Assembly: GCA_013388455.1 (NCBI GenBank)
Contig: JACAFF010000024.1
Location: 1 to 56,015, forward strand
From: Nitrospirota bacterium
Lineage (GTDB): Bacteria > Nitrospirota > Thermodesulfovibrionia > Thermodesulfovibrionales > SM23-35
Direction of reading: 5' to 3'
Length of the DNA stretch: 56,015 nucleotides
A model generated the notes under the pieces. It was not told where the DNA came from. It was given only the letters and a program-made list of their open reading frames with translations, and ran no database searches. Numbering within the stretch: position 1 is the first letter of the stretch; each line of letters opens with the position of its first letter. This document shows, in pieces, positions 1 to 8,733 of this stretch. A program made the position numbers and the translations under genes.

Positions 1-64
1 AATGTTTGCTCAATATTGTTTCAATAGCTTTGTCTTTGATTGTTTCAAATGTCTTTTGATCCAA
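1..64 (-). CDS. 5' end of an unidentified gene running off the left edge
   Basis: A reading frame on the minus strand begins with TTG at 62-64, 7 nt behind a strong AGGAGG site (72-77), and stays open to the window edge. Only about 21 residues are visible, starting MDQKTFETIKDKAIE. The family cannot be named from so little. The ribosome-binding site and spacing are the main evidence that it is a real start. Confidence 0.5.
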   Translation of the reverse strand, partial: MDQKTFETIKDKAIETILSKH

Positions 65-199
65 CTTGTATCCTCCTCTTATTTTTCTACTCTTAGACAC
101 AACATTATTCTAACACCCGGATTCTTTACGGAACAGAGTTGTCTGAAACTCGTCTTTTCGGTCCTGATCAGAGCAAGCAAACGATGGAGGAGGATTGTG

Positions 200-310
200 A
201 TGGATGAGATGGAGCTGAAACAAATCGATGCTCTCAGGAAAGAACTTGCTCTTGATGCTCCTGTTCAAACAACGGTAAAAAAACAATTGAAGGAAACTAT
301 ACATGCGTGA
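200..310 (+). CDS. mini-ORF of 36 residues, unknown or a gene remnant
   Basis: ATG at 200 lies behind a strong GGAGGAGG site. The product starts MDEMELKQIDALRKEL, is charged and probably helical, and stops at TGA 308-310. A longer reading from position 2 has no ribosome-binding site and an N-terminus unlike a protein, so the short start is preferred. I do not recognise a family. It may be the surviving 5' end of a degraded gene. Confidence 0.3.
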   Translation: MDEMELKQIDALRKELALDAPVQTTVKKQLKETIHA

Positions 311-374
311 TACCAAGCATTTTCGTTTTTACAGGAGAAAAAGGACTCGACCGGAATTAAGTTCTACATTATAA
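303..374 (+). CDS. mini-ORF of 23 residues overlapping the previous one
   Basis: ATG at 303 overlaps the end of the preceding mini-ORF by 8 nt and has AAGGA about 8 nt upstream. The product is strongly basic (starts MRDTKHFRFYRRKRTRPEL). It could be a tiny basic peptide coupled to the upstream ORF, or the same decayed gene continuing in another frame. There is no family assignment. Confidence 0.15.
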   Translation: MRDTKHFRFYRRKRTRPELSSTL

Positions 375-628
375 TTTATTTATATTTGTCATCATACTTG
401 TCCAAATAAATATCTCGACAACCGGAAAGCAAGGCATATGGCTAAATTGACGGAGCAAAATAACGGGTGATCTTATTCCCGAAGGCTTTCGGGGCGGAAT
501 CAAAGCGGAGGTCTCGACTAAGAGAGCAAAAAAAACTATTGACATTATTAATAATAAAGGATTACTTTTTTATCATAGTAATCAGGGTAATGGGGTATCT
601 TACTTAACATCAAAGGGGAGGATTTAGC
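375..628. other. non-coding leader region before the secreted beta-helix protein
   Basis: No convincing gene is seen here. A hairpin with stem CCCGAA/TTCGGG lies at 478-493. It is followed by a stretch containing CAAAGC and CTAAG that faintly recalls c-di-GMP-I riboswitch cores, but the set of conserved positions is incomplete. A possible -35 TTGACA lies at 539-544, though no good -10 stands at standard spacing. The ribosome-binding site of the next gene (GGGGAGG) is at about 614-620. Confidence 0.3.
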
Positions 629-2593
629 ATGATGAAATTTATCAAAATAGGCGTTCCTTTCTGCACAAGATGCTTTAGTCTTACAGCCATAGTATTTATT
701 TTTTCTTTTGTACTTTCAGCAGCATGTTATGGTGCTGTATTTAACGTATCAACTCCATTAGAACTTCAACAGGCATTGAATACTGCTTCAAGTAACAGTG
801 AGGATGACACAATCAATATTGCTGCCGGGACATACAGTATAAATATTACGCATATTTATATTCCTACTACAGAAAACTACAGCCTTACAATTACAGGTGC
901 CGGCGCAGGTTCAACCATCTTTGATGGCGGAGGAAGTGTCCAGATTTTAAACATTGATACCACCGGTTTAGTTTCTGATTCAGATGCACATATATCTGTA
1001 ACCGGAATTAGCTTTGAAAACGCAAATAATAGCAGTCAGGGAGGGGGTCTTGCCATAAAGACAAACAATGCCAGCATAACTATCCAGAATTCAGAATTCA
1101 TTAACAGTGCTGTCGCTGATTTTGGTGGTGGTGCCTATGCACATGCTTATAATACTGGAACTATAACCATCGCCAACAGTACATTTACCGGTAATTCTGC
1201 TGCTTCCCTTGGTGGCGGCGTTTTTGCTTACTCCTGTCTCGGTTCAGTAATCCTAACTAATAACATATTCAGCAGCAATGATACTTCTTCTCTTGCCGGA
1301 GGTGCTTATGCAGGTTCCTCCGGAACAATAATCTTCACCAACAATATATTCACCGGCAATTCTGCTTCTGTGTATGGCGGAGGTGCTTACGTTTTTTCCT
1401 CCGGAACAATAACCTTTACCAATAATACGTTCACCGGCAATTCTGCTTCTCAGTATGGTGGAGGTGCTTATATCGCTTGTGCTACTGTTTCTGCCGTGTC
1501 AGATATATACAACAATATACTATGGGATAACACTGCATATTTAGGTGGTAATGACGGAGATGATTTATATGTAAATTCTGATATAGATATGAATAACACA
1601 GGCTCTCCGGTAAACCTGTTTAATAATGACATCGGTATTAATGCAAACTTTTCTACAGCAATGAGTGAAGACCTTGTTGTAACTGATATAGACATTTACA
1701 GCCAGGGCTCTAACATTAAGACAGACTGCTTACTTACAGCAGACCTTCACCTTCAGTCCGGTTCTCCCTGTATAGATACAGGGAACAACTCTGCTCCTTC
1801 CCTGCCGTCAACAGATTTTGACGGTGATGCAAGGATAATAAACGGAGTAGTGGATATAGGAGCAGATGAAAAAACGACATCCACACAGATTGCAGTTTCA
1901 CCATCTTCATATGATTTTGGCACTGTAACTGTTGGCAGTTCTTCTTCACCCGTTACTTTTACTATCTCAAATACCAGCACAGAAGATATTATAATAAGCA
2001 ATATAGATATTACAGGCACAGACAGCGACCAATTTACTCTTCAGACAGGCACATGCACAAGTCTTGCTCCAACAATCACTTCAGGTGGAAGCTGCACTGT
2101 TACAGTAACATTCTCTCCAACCTCGGAAGGATCAAAAAGTGCATCACTTCAGATAATATCAAGTGATTCAGGTTCTCCTAATCTGAACGTACTACTTAGC
2201 GGGACAGGCGGAACACAGGCTGCTGGTCTGCCTGATCTTACCGGTCAATGGCTCACAATGGAACAGACCTGCAAGACAAAGAAGAGCGGGACAAAGTGTA
2301 AAATAAAAGGGAAGCTAAGTATTCAAAATATTGGGAAACAAGATGCAACAACGTCTTTTGTGAGATATTATCTTTCAACTGACAATATATATAATGCAGG
2401 TGACACACCCCTGAAACAGGTTTCTACAGGAAAGGTGAAGGTAGATAAAAATAAGGAAAAGAAATTGAGTTACAGTTTCTCCTCAGGCCAGTCTGCCTCA
2501 GGACAATATGTAATTGCTGTGATTGATGCCGACAATGAAATCGTGGAGTCTAATGATAACAATAATAATATCGCCTATGGTCCTATTCCATAA
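629..2593 (+). CDS. secreted right-handed beta-helix repeat protein with choice-of-anchor-D and CARDB-like domains
   Basis: A 654-residue exported protein. Residues 1 to about 35 form a long signal peptide (basic start, hydrophobic core, cleavage near SAACYGA). Residues of about 40-340 are rich in NN.F.GNSAS..GGGAY motifs typical of polymorphic outer-membrane or parallel beta-helix repeats. Residues of about 425-530 look like an ASH/choice-of-anchor-D domain ([18 protein letters not shown]...[10 protein letters not shown]). The C-terminal 120 residues (LPDLTGQW...IVESNDNNN) resemble CARDB, a cell-adhesion-like domain. The start has a good GGGGAGG site. A surface or secreted structural/adhesive role is likely; no catalytic motif is seen. 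The gene is followed immediately by a terminator that overlaps its stop codon, so it is monocistronic. Confidence 0.8.
   Translation: MMKFIKIGVPFCTRCFSLTAIVFIFSFVLSAACYGAVFNVSTPLELQQALNTASSNSEDDTINIAAGTYSINITHIYIPTTENYSLTITGAGAGSTIFDGGGSVQILNIDTTGLVSDSDAHISVTGISFENANNSSQGGGLAIKTNNASITIQNSEFINSAVADFGGGAYAHAYNTGTITIANSTFTGNSAASLGGGVFAYSCLGSVILTNNIFSSNDTSSLAGGAYAGSSGTIIFTNNIFTGNSASVYGGGAYVFSSGTITFTNNTFTGNSASQYGGGAYIACATVSAVSDIYNNILWDNTAYLGGNDGDDLYVNSDIDMNNTGSPVNLFNNDIGINANFSTAMSEDLVVTDIDIYSQGSNIKTDCLLTADLHLQSGSPCIDTGNNSAPSLPSTDFDGDARIINGVVDIGADEKTTSTQIAVSPSSYDFGTVTVGSSSSPVTFTISNTSTEDIIISNIDITGTDSDQFTLQTGTCTSLAPTITSGGSCTVTVTFSPTSEGSKSASLQIISSDSGSPNLNVLLSGTGGTQAAGLPDLTGQWLTMEQTCKTKKSGTKCKIKGKLSIQNIGKQDATTSFVRYYLSTDNIYNAGDTPLKQVSTGKVKVDKNKEKKLSYSFSSGQSASGQYVIAVIDADNEIVESNDNNNNIAYGPIP
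1185..1470 (+). repeat. 81-83 bp tandem repeats inside the beta-helix gene
   Basis: Units of about 81 nt recur at least three to four times. For example, TTCACCGGCAATTCTGC starts at 1349 and at 1430, and CCGGAACAATAA starts at 1320 and at 1401. The older units near 1185 and 1268 have diverged. Each unit encodes one roughly 27-residue coil of the helix. Near-identity of the last two at DNA level suggests recent duplication and possible length variation. Confidence 0.75.
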
Positions 2594-2608
2594 ATAGGAC
2601 ATTTTTTT
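2580..2608 (+). terminator. rho-independent terminator overlapping the stop codon
   Basis: An 8-bp perfect stem GTCCTATT (2580-2587) / AATAGGAC (2593-2600) with loop CCATA is followed by A and seven T (2602-2608). The stop codon TAA lies within the loop and 3' arm. Confidence 0.85.
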
Positions 2609-2668
2609 AAAAAATTGTTATGTCTTATTAATGATGGAGAGCTATTTTTTTGACTGCATAATATTCCT

Positions 2669-2806
2669 ATGAGAACAACGCCGAGCCCAAGCTATAGCAT
2701 CACAGTCAGACTCGAGATAATAAATTAGGTCGGCATGTTTGGAAAAACTGCCACAGCTATCGGGGAAGCAGGCGGTTATATCGACTCTGTTGATAGAGAG
2801 AGATAA
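2669..2806 (+). pseudogene. remnant of NAD-dependent malic enzyme (N-terminal ACT-like segment)
   Basis: Reading from ATG 2669 gives MRTTPSPSYSITVRLEIIN, a TAG stop (2726-2728), then VGMFGKTATAIGEAGG and YIDSVD before a second stop at 2804-2806. This matches, from memory, the N-terminus of bacterial NAD-dependent malic enzymes, where a short ACT-like segment reads ...SYSITVRLEI.NK.GM.GKV.TAIGEAGGDIGAVDIV. Only about 45 codons survive; the catalytic body is absent and mgtC follows directly. It is therefore a truncated relic left by a deletion, with an additional nonsense mutation. The assignment rests on recalled family sequence and needs a database search. Confidence 0.55.
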
Positions 2807-2840
2807 AGATTCTTAAAAATGTGTTATATTTAATCAAAAT

Positions 2841-3545
2841 ATGCTTGAATTTAATATTGTTCTATCTGAATTAAGCAAACTTATAATAGCAGCCCTTCTC
2901 GGGGGAGCAATCGGCTTTGAACGTGAATCGCATGGTCAGGCTGCTGGCATCAGGACAAATCTTCTCGTAAGTCTTGGAGCATGCTTAATGATGATGCTTT
3001 CCCTGAATATGGAAGCACTCTTCCGCCATCTAAATGTTGATTCAGTAGTCCGTCTTGATCCAGCAAGGATAGCATCTTACGCAATCGCAAGCATGGGTTT
3101 TATGGGTGCTGGTGCTATTATAAAAGGAAAAGGTTCTGTTCGAGGTCTAACTACTGCTGCAGGATTATGGCTTGTTACAGGTATAGGACTCGCAGTGGGT
3201 GCTGGTTATTTATTCCCTGCTATTACATGTACTATTTTAAGCCTTATAGTTCTTTATAATGTGCGGCTTCTCAAACCATTTTTTTCAAGAGATATATACA
3301 CGATTCTAATCCTGAAATTTGATGGAAAAGAATGTCCACTTGATCATATCAAAAAAATCTTTTCTGAGTTTCCTGAACTTAATGTCCAGTATATAAACTT
3401 CCTTCAAAGCTTCTCGCCACCATCAATAATCTACAGAATCCGTTTAGTCAGCAAAGAACTTTCATACTGGCGGGAGATAGTCAGCAGAATATCGGTGATT
3501 CCTGGACTTTTAGAAATCTCATGGGAAGAAGGAAGCGTTCCTTAA
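2841..3545 (+). CDS. MgtC/SapB family inner-membrane protein
   Basis: A 234-residue protein with the MgtC N-terminal membrane domain. It opens with the family signature (GGAIGFERESHGQAAGIRTN, then LLVSLGACLMM) and continues with ARIASYAIASMGFMGAGAI, RGLTTAAGLWL and several hydrophobic helices over residues of about 5-145. A soluble C-terminal ACT-like tail of about 85 residues follows. MgtC proteins are linked to magnesium limitation, acid or membrane-potential stress; the molecular activity remains debated. No ribosome-binding site precedes ATG 2841, while TTATAT lies about 12 nt upstream, so a leaderless transcript is possible. It is convergent with the aldolase gene, only 6 nt apart. Confidence 0.85.
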   Translation: MLEFNIVLSELSKLIIAALLGGAIGFERESHGQAAGIRTNLLVSLGACLMMMLSLNMEALFRHLNVDSVVRLDPARIASYAIASMGFMGAGAIIKGKGSVRGLTTAAGLWLVTGIGLAVGAGYLFPAITCTILSLIVLYNVRLLKPFFSRDIYTILILKFDGKECPLDHIKKIFSEFPELNVQYINFLQSFSPPSIIYRIRLVSKELSYWREIVSRISVIPGLLEISWEEGSVP

Positions 3546-3551
3546 TATTGG

Positions 3552-4898
3552 TTAAGATTCTAATAAATCTATATTAATCTGCTTTTTGACAACTACAGGT
3601 TTTACTGTCCTTCTTACTATATCAGTTGTGTTTGCAACTTTCAGTTTATTAAAAAGTAATTCAAACTTGTCCGCAAGTTCTTTCATAATAGGTTCTTTGA
3701 TATTAGAAGGTAAATCCCACCATTTCCTCTTTAAAGGACCAAAGCCTTTCTTTCGAGTACTATAAATAAACTGTTCTTCAGTCTGTCCCTCCTTCCATTC
3801 CTTTGTGTATTCCTGCTTGATAAAATCATATACCTCTTTTCTGAATTCAGCAGGAAGATGACGGCTGTCATAGATGATATTCTGAAAACCTGTAGCAAGA
3901 TGAACTTCAGATGTGCCTGTTTCAGGAAACATATTGAAAGCATCTTCAGGAAGAGTTGAAGCGCCATGCTGGACACATCCTGAAAGACCGTATTCTTTTC
4001 GTGCAAGGTTTGAAAGAACCCTGAGAGTTTCAAAATCTATCTTCACCTTTGCAAGTGTTCCATCAGGAAGCACAATCCCGCCATGGCTCGTTCCAGTCTG
4101 GACACTGAGTTTGCTCAATCCTTTTCCTGCTTTGAACACAGCTTTAAATCCATCAAGATAAGCCTTCAATTCATCAGGTGTGCTGTTCTTTCCGCCTATC
4201 TCGCCAATCTCTCCACCGATAGAAATATCTACACCCTGAGGTTGAATTTCTCTTATATATGTTGCAAGCGCTGCTGTCATCTCAAAGTTTGGTCTTTGCT
4301 GTTCCATAATTGTTTCTTTATCTATATCAACAATTGTAGATGTATCAATATCAATGTTATAAAATTCGGCATCTATTGCCTCTTTTATCAAACCTTTAAC
4401 ATAATCAGTTTCTAACTTTGCATCTGATAGGTAATTCTTCCTGACGAGCTGGAAATGATCACCCTGAATAAATACAGGGCCCTGAAAACCCTCTTTTATC
4501 GCTGCTGCAAGCACTACAGCTGAATATTCAAGTGGTCTCTGTTTTGTATATCCTATCTCTGAACGGGCTATCTCAAAAATAAATGCACTGACATTCATAT
4601 CTATAGCTTTTTTGAATATCACTTTGGCAACATCATACGTTAGGCCTCTTATATTTATAGCTGGGACCGTAAAATTAGGGTATGCTCTTCCCATCTCCTC
4701 ATAGAGTGACTGAATTGACGATGGAATTGCACCTGCTTCTTTTGCTATCTCCTTTATTAGTAATAAAAGAGCATTTCTTTTACCGTCTTCTGAAAATACA
4801 GCCTCATAGATAAGACTGTCCATAATCTTTTTCAATTCATTCAAATCTTTTATCCTCACTCCATCTTTGCTGATTTCCAGAACATTTTTTAAATCCAT
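3552..4898 (-). CDS. class II fructose-bisphosphate aldolase family protein
   Basis: A 448-residue TIM-barrel aldolase of the long class II type. Visible family elements are NFTVPAINIRG near the N-terminus, the metal-site region VFIQGDHFQL, YNIDIDTSTIVD, SIGGEIGEIGGKNST, the phosphate-binding TGTSHGGIVLPDG, and GCVQHGASTLPEDAF. These residues suit a zinc-dependent cleavage or formation of a ketose bisphosphate. At 448 residues it is longer than the usual 285-345 residue FbaA, with about 90 extra N-terminal and about 60 extra C-terminal residues. Such long members are annotated as class II FBA, but their exact sugar substrate is less certain. The start has AGGAGG 7 nt upstream. It is monocistronic and diverges from rtcA. 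Confidence 0.75.
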   Translation of the reverse strand: MDLKNVLEISKDGVRIKDLNELKKIMDSLIYEAVFSEDGKRNALLLLIKEIAKEAGAIPSSIQSLYEEMGRAYPNFTVPAINIRGLTYDVAKVIFKKAIDMNVSAFIFEIARSEIGYTKQRPLEYSAVVLAAAIKEGFQGPVFIQGDHFQLVRKNYLSDAKLETDYVKGLIKEAIDAEFYNIDIDTSTIVDIDKETIMEQQRPNFEMTAALATYIREIQPQGVDISIGGEIGEIGGKNSTPDELKAYLDGFKAVFKAGKGLSKLSVQTGTSHGGIVLPDGTLAKVKIDFETLRVLSNLARKEYGLSGCVQHGASTLPEDAFNMFPETGTSEVHLATGFQNIIYDSRHLPAEFRKEVYDFIKQEYTKEWKEGQTEEQFIYSTRKKGFGPLKRKWWDLPSNIKEPIMKELADKFELLFNKLKVANTTDIVRRTVKPVVVKKQINIDLLES

Positions 4899-5083
4899 GA
4901 TTATACCTCCTGAGAATTTCTTTATTTAATTATCCGATATACTTTTCTTTTATATCATTTAAGAATAAAAAATTCTATCTATAAATAATAATTTATATAA
5001 TGCGATAAATAATTTTTTTTTAAAATGTGCCCATTTTTTATTCGATTAATTATAGTAAAATTACTATCAGGGAAATTATATTA

Positions 5084-6136
5084 ATGATAACAATTGATGG
5101 GAGTTATGGTGAAGGCGGGGGACAGATTCTGCGGTCTGCCCTCAGTCTCTCCTGCCTACACAGAAAACAGTTCAGGATTTTTAATATAAGGAAAGGAAGG
5201 AAGAAACCAGGCCTTATGCCGCAACATTTGACAGCAGTTAGAGCAGCTCAACTTCTTTCAAATGCTGAAGTAAAAGGCGATTATACTGGTTCAACAGAGC
5301 TTTTATTTTTACCTAAAGAAGTAAAGAATGGAGATTTTTTCTTTGATATTGGAACTGCAGGCTCCACATCATTGGTGCTTCAGACACTGATACCTTCTCT
5401 CGTATTCTCAAAAGAAAAATCTACAATAATTCTTAAAGGTGGCACCCATGTGCCTTTCAGCCCATCCTTCCATTATCTTTCAGAGGTTTTTGCTCCATTC
5501 TTAAAAAAATTGGGGATAGAAATAAATCTTACAATAGAATCTTATGGCTTTTATCCAAAAGGAGGGGGGAAGATCAGAGCTGAAATTTCTCCAGCAAAAG
5601 ATATCAAGTCATTAAAAATCCTTGAAAGAGGTCGATTGATTGAGCTAAGTGGTTACTCTGCTGTAGGCAATTTACCTTTATCAATAGCTGAACGCCAGAA
5701 AAATGCTTTAATAAAAACTCTTATGAACCATGCCCTCAAACCATCTTTAGAACAGGGGGATGAGATAAGATTTGATATTGAACTACTTGACGTGCAAACT
5801 CCTGGTCAGGGAACTTTTGTATTCTTTAAATCTGAATTTGAACATTCAATAGCAGGATTTAGTTCTCTCGGTGAAAGAGGTAAAAAAGCTGAAAAAGTTG
5901 GGGAAGAAACTGCTTATGAGTTTCTTCGTTTTTTCTCTGCTAATTCGGCCCTCGATCCTCACATCGCAGATCAAATAGTTCTGTATCTTTCATTAGGCAA
6001 AGAGCGATCGATGTTTTCAACTTCATGCATAACACATCATTTAATGACTAATTTATGGGTTATCAAATTATTTCATGACTATTCTTATTCTATTGAAGGC
6101 AATTTAGGTAATTCAGGTATAGTCACAATAAATTAG
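5084..6136 (+). CDS. rtcA: RNA 3'-terminal phosphate cyclase
   Basis: A 350-residue enzyme of the RtcA family, which converts RNA 3'-phosphate to 2',3'-cyclic phosphate through an AMP-enzyme intermediate using ATP. Diagnostic segments are IDGSYGEGGGQILRSALSLS at the N-terminus, KPGLMPQHLTAVRAAQLLS, DIGTAGSTSLVLQTLIP, KGGTHVPFSPSFHYL and YPKGGGKI. The C-terminal ADQIVLYLSLG...FSTSCITHH.MTNLWVI carries the catalytic His region. ATG 5084 is chosen because the conserved N-terminus begins there; an upstream in-frame start would add 19 atypical residues. No rtcB or rtcR homologue is present in the window. Its 3' end overlaps the convergent thioesterase gene by 4 nt. Confidence 0.9.
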   Translation: MITIDGSYGEGGGQILRSALSLSCLHRKQFRIFNIRKGRKKPGLMPQHLTAVRAAQLLSNAEVKGDYTGSTELLFLPKEVKNGDFFFDIGTAGSTSLVLQTLIPSLVFSKEKSTIILKGGTHVPFSPSFHYLSEVFAPFLKKLGIEINLTIESYGFYPKGGGKIRAEISPAKDIKSLKILERGRLIELSGYSAVGNLPLSIAERQKNALIKTLMNHALKPSLEQGDEIRFDIELLDVQTPGQGTFVFFKSEFEHSIAGFSSLGERGKKAEKVGEETAYEFLRFFSANSALDPHIADQIVLYLSLGKERSMFSTSCITHHLMTNLWVIKLFHDYSYSIEGNLGNSGIVTIN

Positions 6137-6537
6137 AAGGCTTCAAAAACGCTCCTTATCTCATCAGGGATTCTCTTTGGCTTACCATCCCTTCCGATAC
6201 AGGCCACTTTTACTGTGGAATCTACAAGAACCTTATCATCTCTGAGAATCTGATGATTAAGGGTAATTGTCACATTTTTCATTTCTACCAATTCTGTCGT
6301 TACCTCGATAATATCACCAAGCATGGCGGGTCTTTTATAATCTATGTCAACGTGTATAACAACAAAAAAATATCCATTATTATGATATTGAGTTACATCT
6401 ACACCTTTCTCAGAAAAAAATTCTGTGCGCGCCCGTTCCAGATATTTAAGATAATTGGCATAATAAACAACACCACCTGCATCTGTATCTTCATAATAAA
6501 TTTTTATTTTAAAAGTTTTTTCAATCTCTTTTTTCAT
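6133..6537 (-). CDS. YbgC/4-hydroxybenzoyl-CoA thioesterase family acyl-CoA thioesterase
   Basis: A 134-residue single hot-dog fold protein. The signature YYEDTDAGGVVYYANYLKYL contains the catalytic Asp, and LERARTEFF follows. YbgC enzymes hydrolyse acyl-CoA or acyl-ACP at the cytoplasmic face of the membrane and often sit with tol-pal genes. Here pal and cpoB are 5 kb away and on the other strand. ATG 6537 lies just after the stop codon of the upstream Smr gene (1 nt gap), so the two are probably translated from one message. Confidence 0.85.
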   Translation of the reverse strand: MKKEIEKTFKIKIYYEDTDAGGVVYYANYLKYLERARTEFFSEKGVDVTQYHNNGYFFVVIHVDIDYKRPAMLGDIIEVTTELVEMKNVTITLNHQILRDDKVLVDSTVKVACIGRDGKPKRIPDEIRSVFEAF

Positions 6538-6538
6538 A

Positions 6539-7159
6539 TCATGTTTTGAGAATAATGTAAGTTGCTCCTAATCCACCATCACAATCTCTTGCACTGGAAT
6601 AAGCAAGTATCCACTTTCTAAATGAACCACGAAGCCATTTCTGTAATGCTTCTTTCAGAACCGCTCCTTTTGGAGACCTGAGCCCTCTGCCATGTATCAC
6701 CTTAATACAGAATAAACGTCTTTTTAAAGCATCCTTAAAGAATCTTGAGAATGCATCCTTTGCCTCATCGAGTGTCATCCCGTGCATATCAATATAGTCT
6801 TGCACAGAAAAATGTCCCTGATGAAGTTTTTCTGCAACATTTTTAGGAATATCCGGATGCACCCATTCGATATATTCTCCGGTATCTGATAACCTTATTT
6901 TTTTCTTTCCCTTCACGATTTCTCTTAAGACCTCTATCGAATCATCCTGCAGTTGTTTAAGAAATTTAATTTTTACGTGTCTTTCATAAGGGATATCCCT
7001 GAATTCTTTTATCTCTCTGACATCAGACATAGCCTCAGTAAAAATCTCTTCATCTGTCCTATTATCCTTAATGGTACTTTGACAAAATGTTAGATTGATA
7101 TTATCGAGAGCTTCTTTCAGATCCCTGAATGATTTATAAGAATGTTTTGTGGGTTTCAT
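6539..7159 (-). CDS. Smr-domain protein
   Basis: A 206-residue protein with a C-terminal Smr domain (residues of about 120-206). It has DYIDMHGMTLDEA (the DLHG-type motif), CIKVIHGRGLRSPKG (HGxG motif) and a final SSARDCDGGLGATYIIL. Stand-alone Smr proteins are nicking or RNA-endonuclease domains related to the MutS2 C-terminus. In E. coli such proteins (SmrB) cleave mRNA at collided ribosomes. The N-terminal 110 residues are charged and match the usual extension of the YdaL/SmrB type. An AAGGA site precedes ATG 7159. The next gene (thioesterase) follows with 1 nt spacing. Confidence 0.85.
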   Translation of the reverse strand: MKPTKHSYKSFRDLKEALDNINLTFCQSTIKDNRTDEEIFTEAMSDVREIKEFRDIPYERHVKIKFLKQLQDDSIEVLREIVKGKKKIRLSDTGEYIEWVHPDIPKNVAEKLHQGHFSVQDYIDMHGMTLDEAKDAFSRFFKDALKRRLFCIKVIHGRGLRSPKGAVLKEALQKWLRGSFRKWILAYSSARDCDGGLGATYIILKT

Positions 7160-7474
7160 TCTTATAATAGCGTCCTTCTTATAAATTATTCTTTATAGAG
7201 TAATTTTATAACAGTTTCTTGTTTATGTTCAAATTTTTAATTCTTGATTTATAGCGAACTGTTCCAATGATCGTCATTATCCGGCTTGACCGGATGATCC
7301 AGTTCTTTTTTAAAAATTTTTTGATACTGGATTCCGCATAAGTGCGGAATGCCCAAAAAAAGACCAAAAAATTAAACAGTCTTGAAACTCTCTGAGTATT
7401 CATATCCCATAATCACAGGTATCTCAAGACTATCAAATTGCTATAATAGTAACCATATCATGAAAGGAAAATGA
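7160..7474. other. intergenic region with palindromic repeats, no gene
   Basis: This 315-nt gap between the divergent smr and ampG genes holds two palindromic repeat units (7272-7353). A 65-codon frame at 7206-7403 on the minus strand is composed largely of these repeats and lacks coding character. ATG 7460 opens a 4-codon frame (MKGK stop) just before the ampG TTG start, with GAAAGGA serving as the likely ribosome-binding site for ampG. Confidence 0.5.
7272..7353. repeat. pair of REP-like palindromic units
   Basis: Unit 1 (7272-7302) has stem ATCCGG/CCGGAT around CTTGA, flanked by CGTCAT and GATCCAG. Unit 2 (7327-7353) has stem ATTCCGCA/TGCGGAAT around TAAG, flanked by CTGG on the left. The flanks CCAG and CTGG make the two units inverted relative to each other. 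This matches the widespread CGTCATTCCCG...CGGGAATCCAG style of intergenic palindromes found in many Deltaproteobacteria and Nitrospirota, here with diverged stem sequences. Confidence 0.65.
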
Positions 7475-8725
7475 TTGAGAATAGACATCAACCCATATCT
7501 TCAGGTTTTTAAAAACAGGAATATTGCTATTATTACATTTCTCGGCTTTGCGTCAGGACTTCCTTTATCTCTTACCGGCGGAACATTACAGGCATGGATG
7601 ACTGTTGAAGGTGTTGATTTACGTACAATAGGAATTTTCACGCTTGTCGGTATACCATACACTCTGAAATTTCTGTGGTCACCGATAATGGACCGTTTTG
7701 TTCCCCCAATCTTAGGCAGACGCCGTGGCTGGATAATCATTACACAAATTAGCTTAATAATAGGCATTTCATTAATGGCATATAGTTCTCCACAACAAGC
7801 CCCCTTCTTTCTGGCAGTTCTTGCACTTGTGGTAGCGTTCTTTTCTGCTTCTCAGGATATTGTTATTGATGCCTACCGAACAGATATCCTGCGTGAACAT
7901 GAACGTGGAGTCGGGGCTGCAGTATTTGTAATGGGATACAGGATAGCACTGCTTGTGTCGGGTGCTCTGGCCTTCGTCATATCTGAATATATATTCTGGA
8001 GAAATACATATTTGTTAATGGCAGGCATAATGGGAGTTGGTGTAATAACAACACTTCTCGGTAATGAACCTGATAAAAAAACGATTCCTCCTCATAATCT
8101 CCAGGAGGCAATTGTAGGTCCTATGAAAAATTATTTCTCAAGAGATTCTGCAACGCTGCTTCTGATACTTATTGTTCTTTATAAGTTGGGCGATGCTTAT
8201 GCAGGAACTCTGACTACCCCCTTTCTGATAAGGGGGATAGGCTTTTCAGTTGGAGAAGTAGGAACTATAAACAAAGGACTCGGATTCGCTTCACTGATTG
8301 TTGGTGCAATATTTGGCGGTACTTTGATGGTTAAACTGAAACTCTTTCGCTCTCTCCTTGTCTTTGGCATTCTCCAGGCAATATCAAACCTCTCCTTCAT
8401 GGTTCTTGCCTGGTTTGGTAAAAGTTACACTCTTTTAATTTTTACAGTAGCCTTTGAAAACTTCGCTGGGGGCATGGGAACATCGGCTTTTGTTTCTCTC
8501 CTGATGGCTATGTGCAACCACCGCTATACAGCAACACAATATGCCCTTTTATCATCACTCGCTGCAATAGGCCGCATCTTTATCTCACCCACATCCGGAT
8601 TCCTTGTCGAAGCAGTAGGATGGCCAAATTTCTTCTTCGTCACATTCCTTGTTGCTCTGCCAGGTCTTTTGCTATTATGGATACTTCGAGGTGCGATTAC
8701 TGGGTTATCTGAAGAAAAAAGTTAA
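7475..8725 (+). CDS. ampG: AmpG-like MFS permease (muropeptide uptake)
   Basis: A 416-residue, 12-helix major facilitator. The start (ITFLGFASGLPLSLTGGTLQAW) and YTLKFLWSPIMDRF, then GRRRGWI, SQDIVIDAYRTDIL and ERGVGAAVFVMGYRIA, are characteristic of AmpG, which imports GlcNAc-anhydroMurNAc peptides during cell-wall recycling using the proton gradient. Translation starts at TTG 7475 behind AAAGGA; ATG 7471 is out of frame. The neighbouring convergent gene encodes a DUF1460 amidase-like protein, which supports a murein-recycling role. Nothing in the sequence shows beta-lactamase regulation. Confidence 0.85.
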   Translation: MRIDINPYLQVFKNRNIAIITFLGFASGLPLSLTGGTLQAWMTVEGVDLRTIGIFTLVGIPYTLKFLWSPIMDRFVPPILGRRRGWIIITQISLIIGISLMAYSSPQQAPFFLAVLALVVAFFSASQDIVIDAYRTDILREHERGVGAAVFVMGYRIALLVSGALAFVISEYIFWRNTYLLMAGIMGVGVITTLLGNEPDKKTIPPHNLQEAIVGPMKNYFSRDSATLLLILIVLYKLGDAYAGTLTTPFLIRGIGFSVGEVGTINKGLGFASLIVGAIFGGTLMVKLKLFRSLLVFGILQAISNLSFMVLAWFGKSYTLLIFTVAFENFAGGMGTSAFVSLLMAMCNHRYTATQYALLSSLAAIGRIFISPTSGFLVEAVGWPNFFFVTFLVALPGLLLLWILRGAITGLSEEKS

Positions 8726-8733
8726 CACAGATT

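Noticed and set aside
2-310. A 102-codon frame from the window edge
   Set aside because: Only the last 36 codons have a ribosome-binding site and protein-like composition. The upstream part overlaps the divergent gene start at 1-64 on the other strand.
308-410. Possible selenocysteine read-through of the TGA at 308-310
   Set aside because: The frame beyond the TGA is low-complexity and AT-rich (KFYIIIYLYLSS) with no family match and no hairpin at the right distance.
3731-4415. Several open frames within the aldolase gene
   Set aside because: They are shadows of the aldolase coding sequence on either strand, without start signals or protein-like composition.
7206-7403. 65-codon frame on the minus strand
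   Set aside because: It consists of the two REP-like palindromes and AT-rich filler; no ribosome-binding site, no family.
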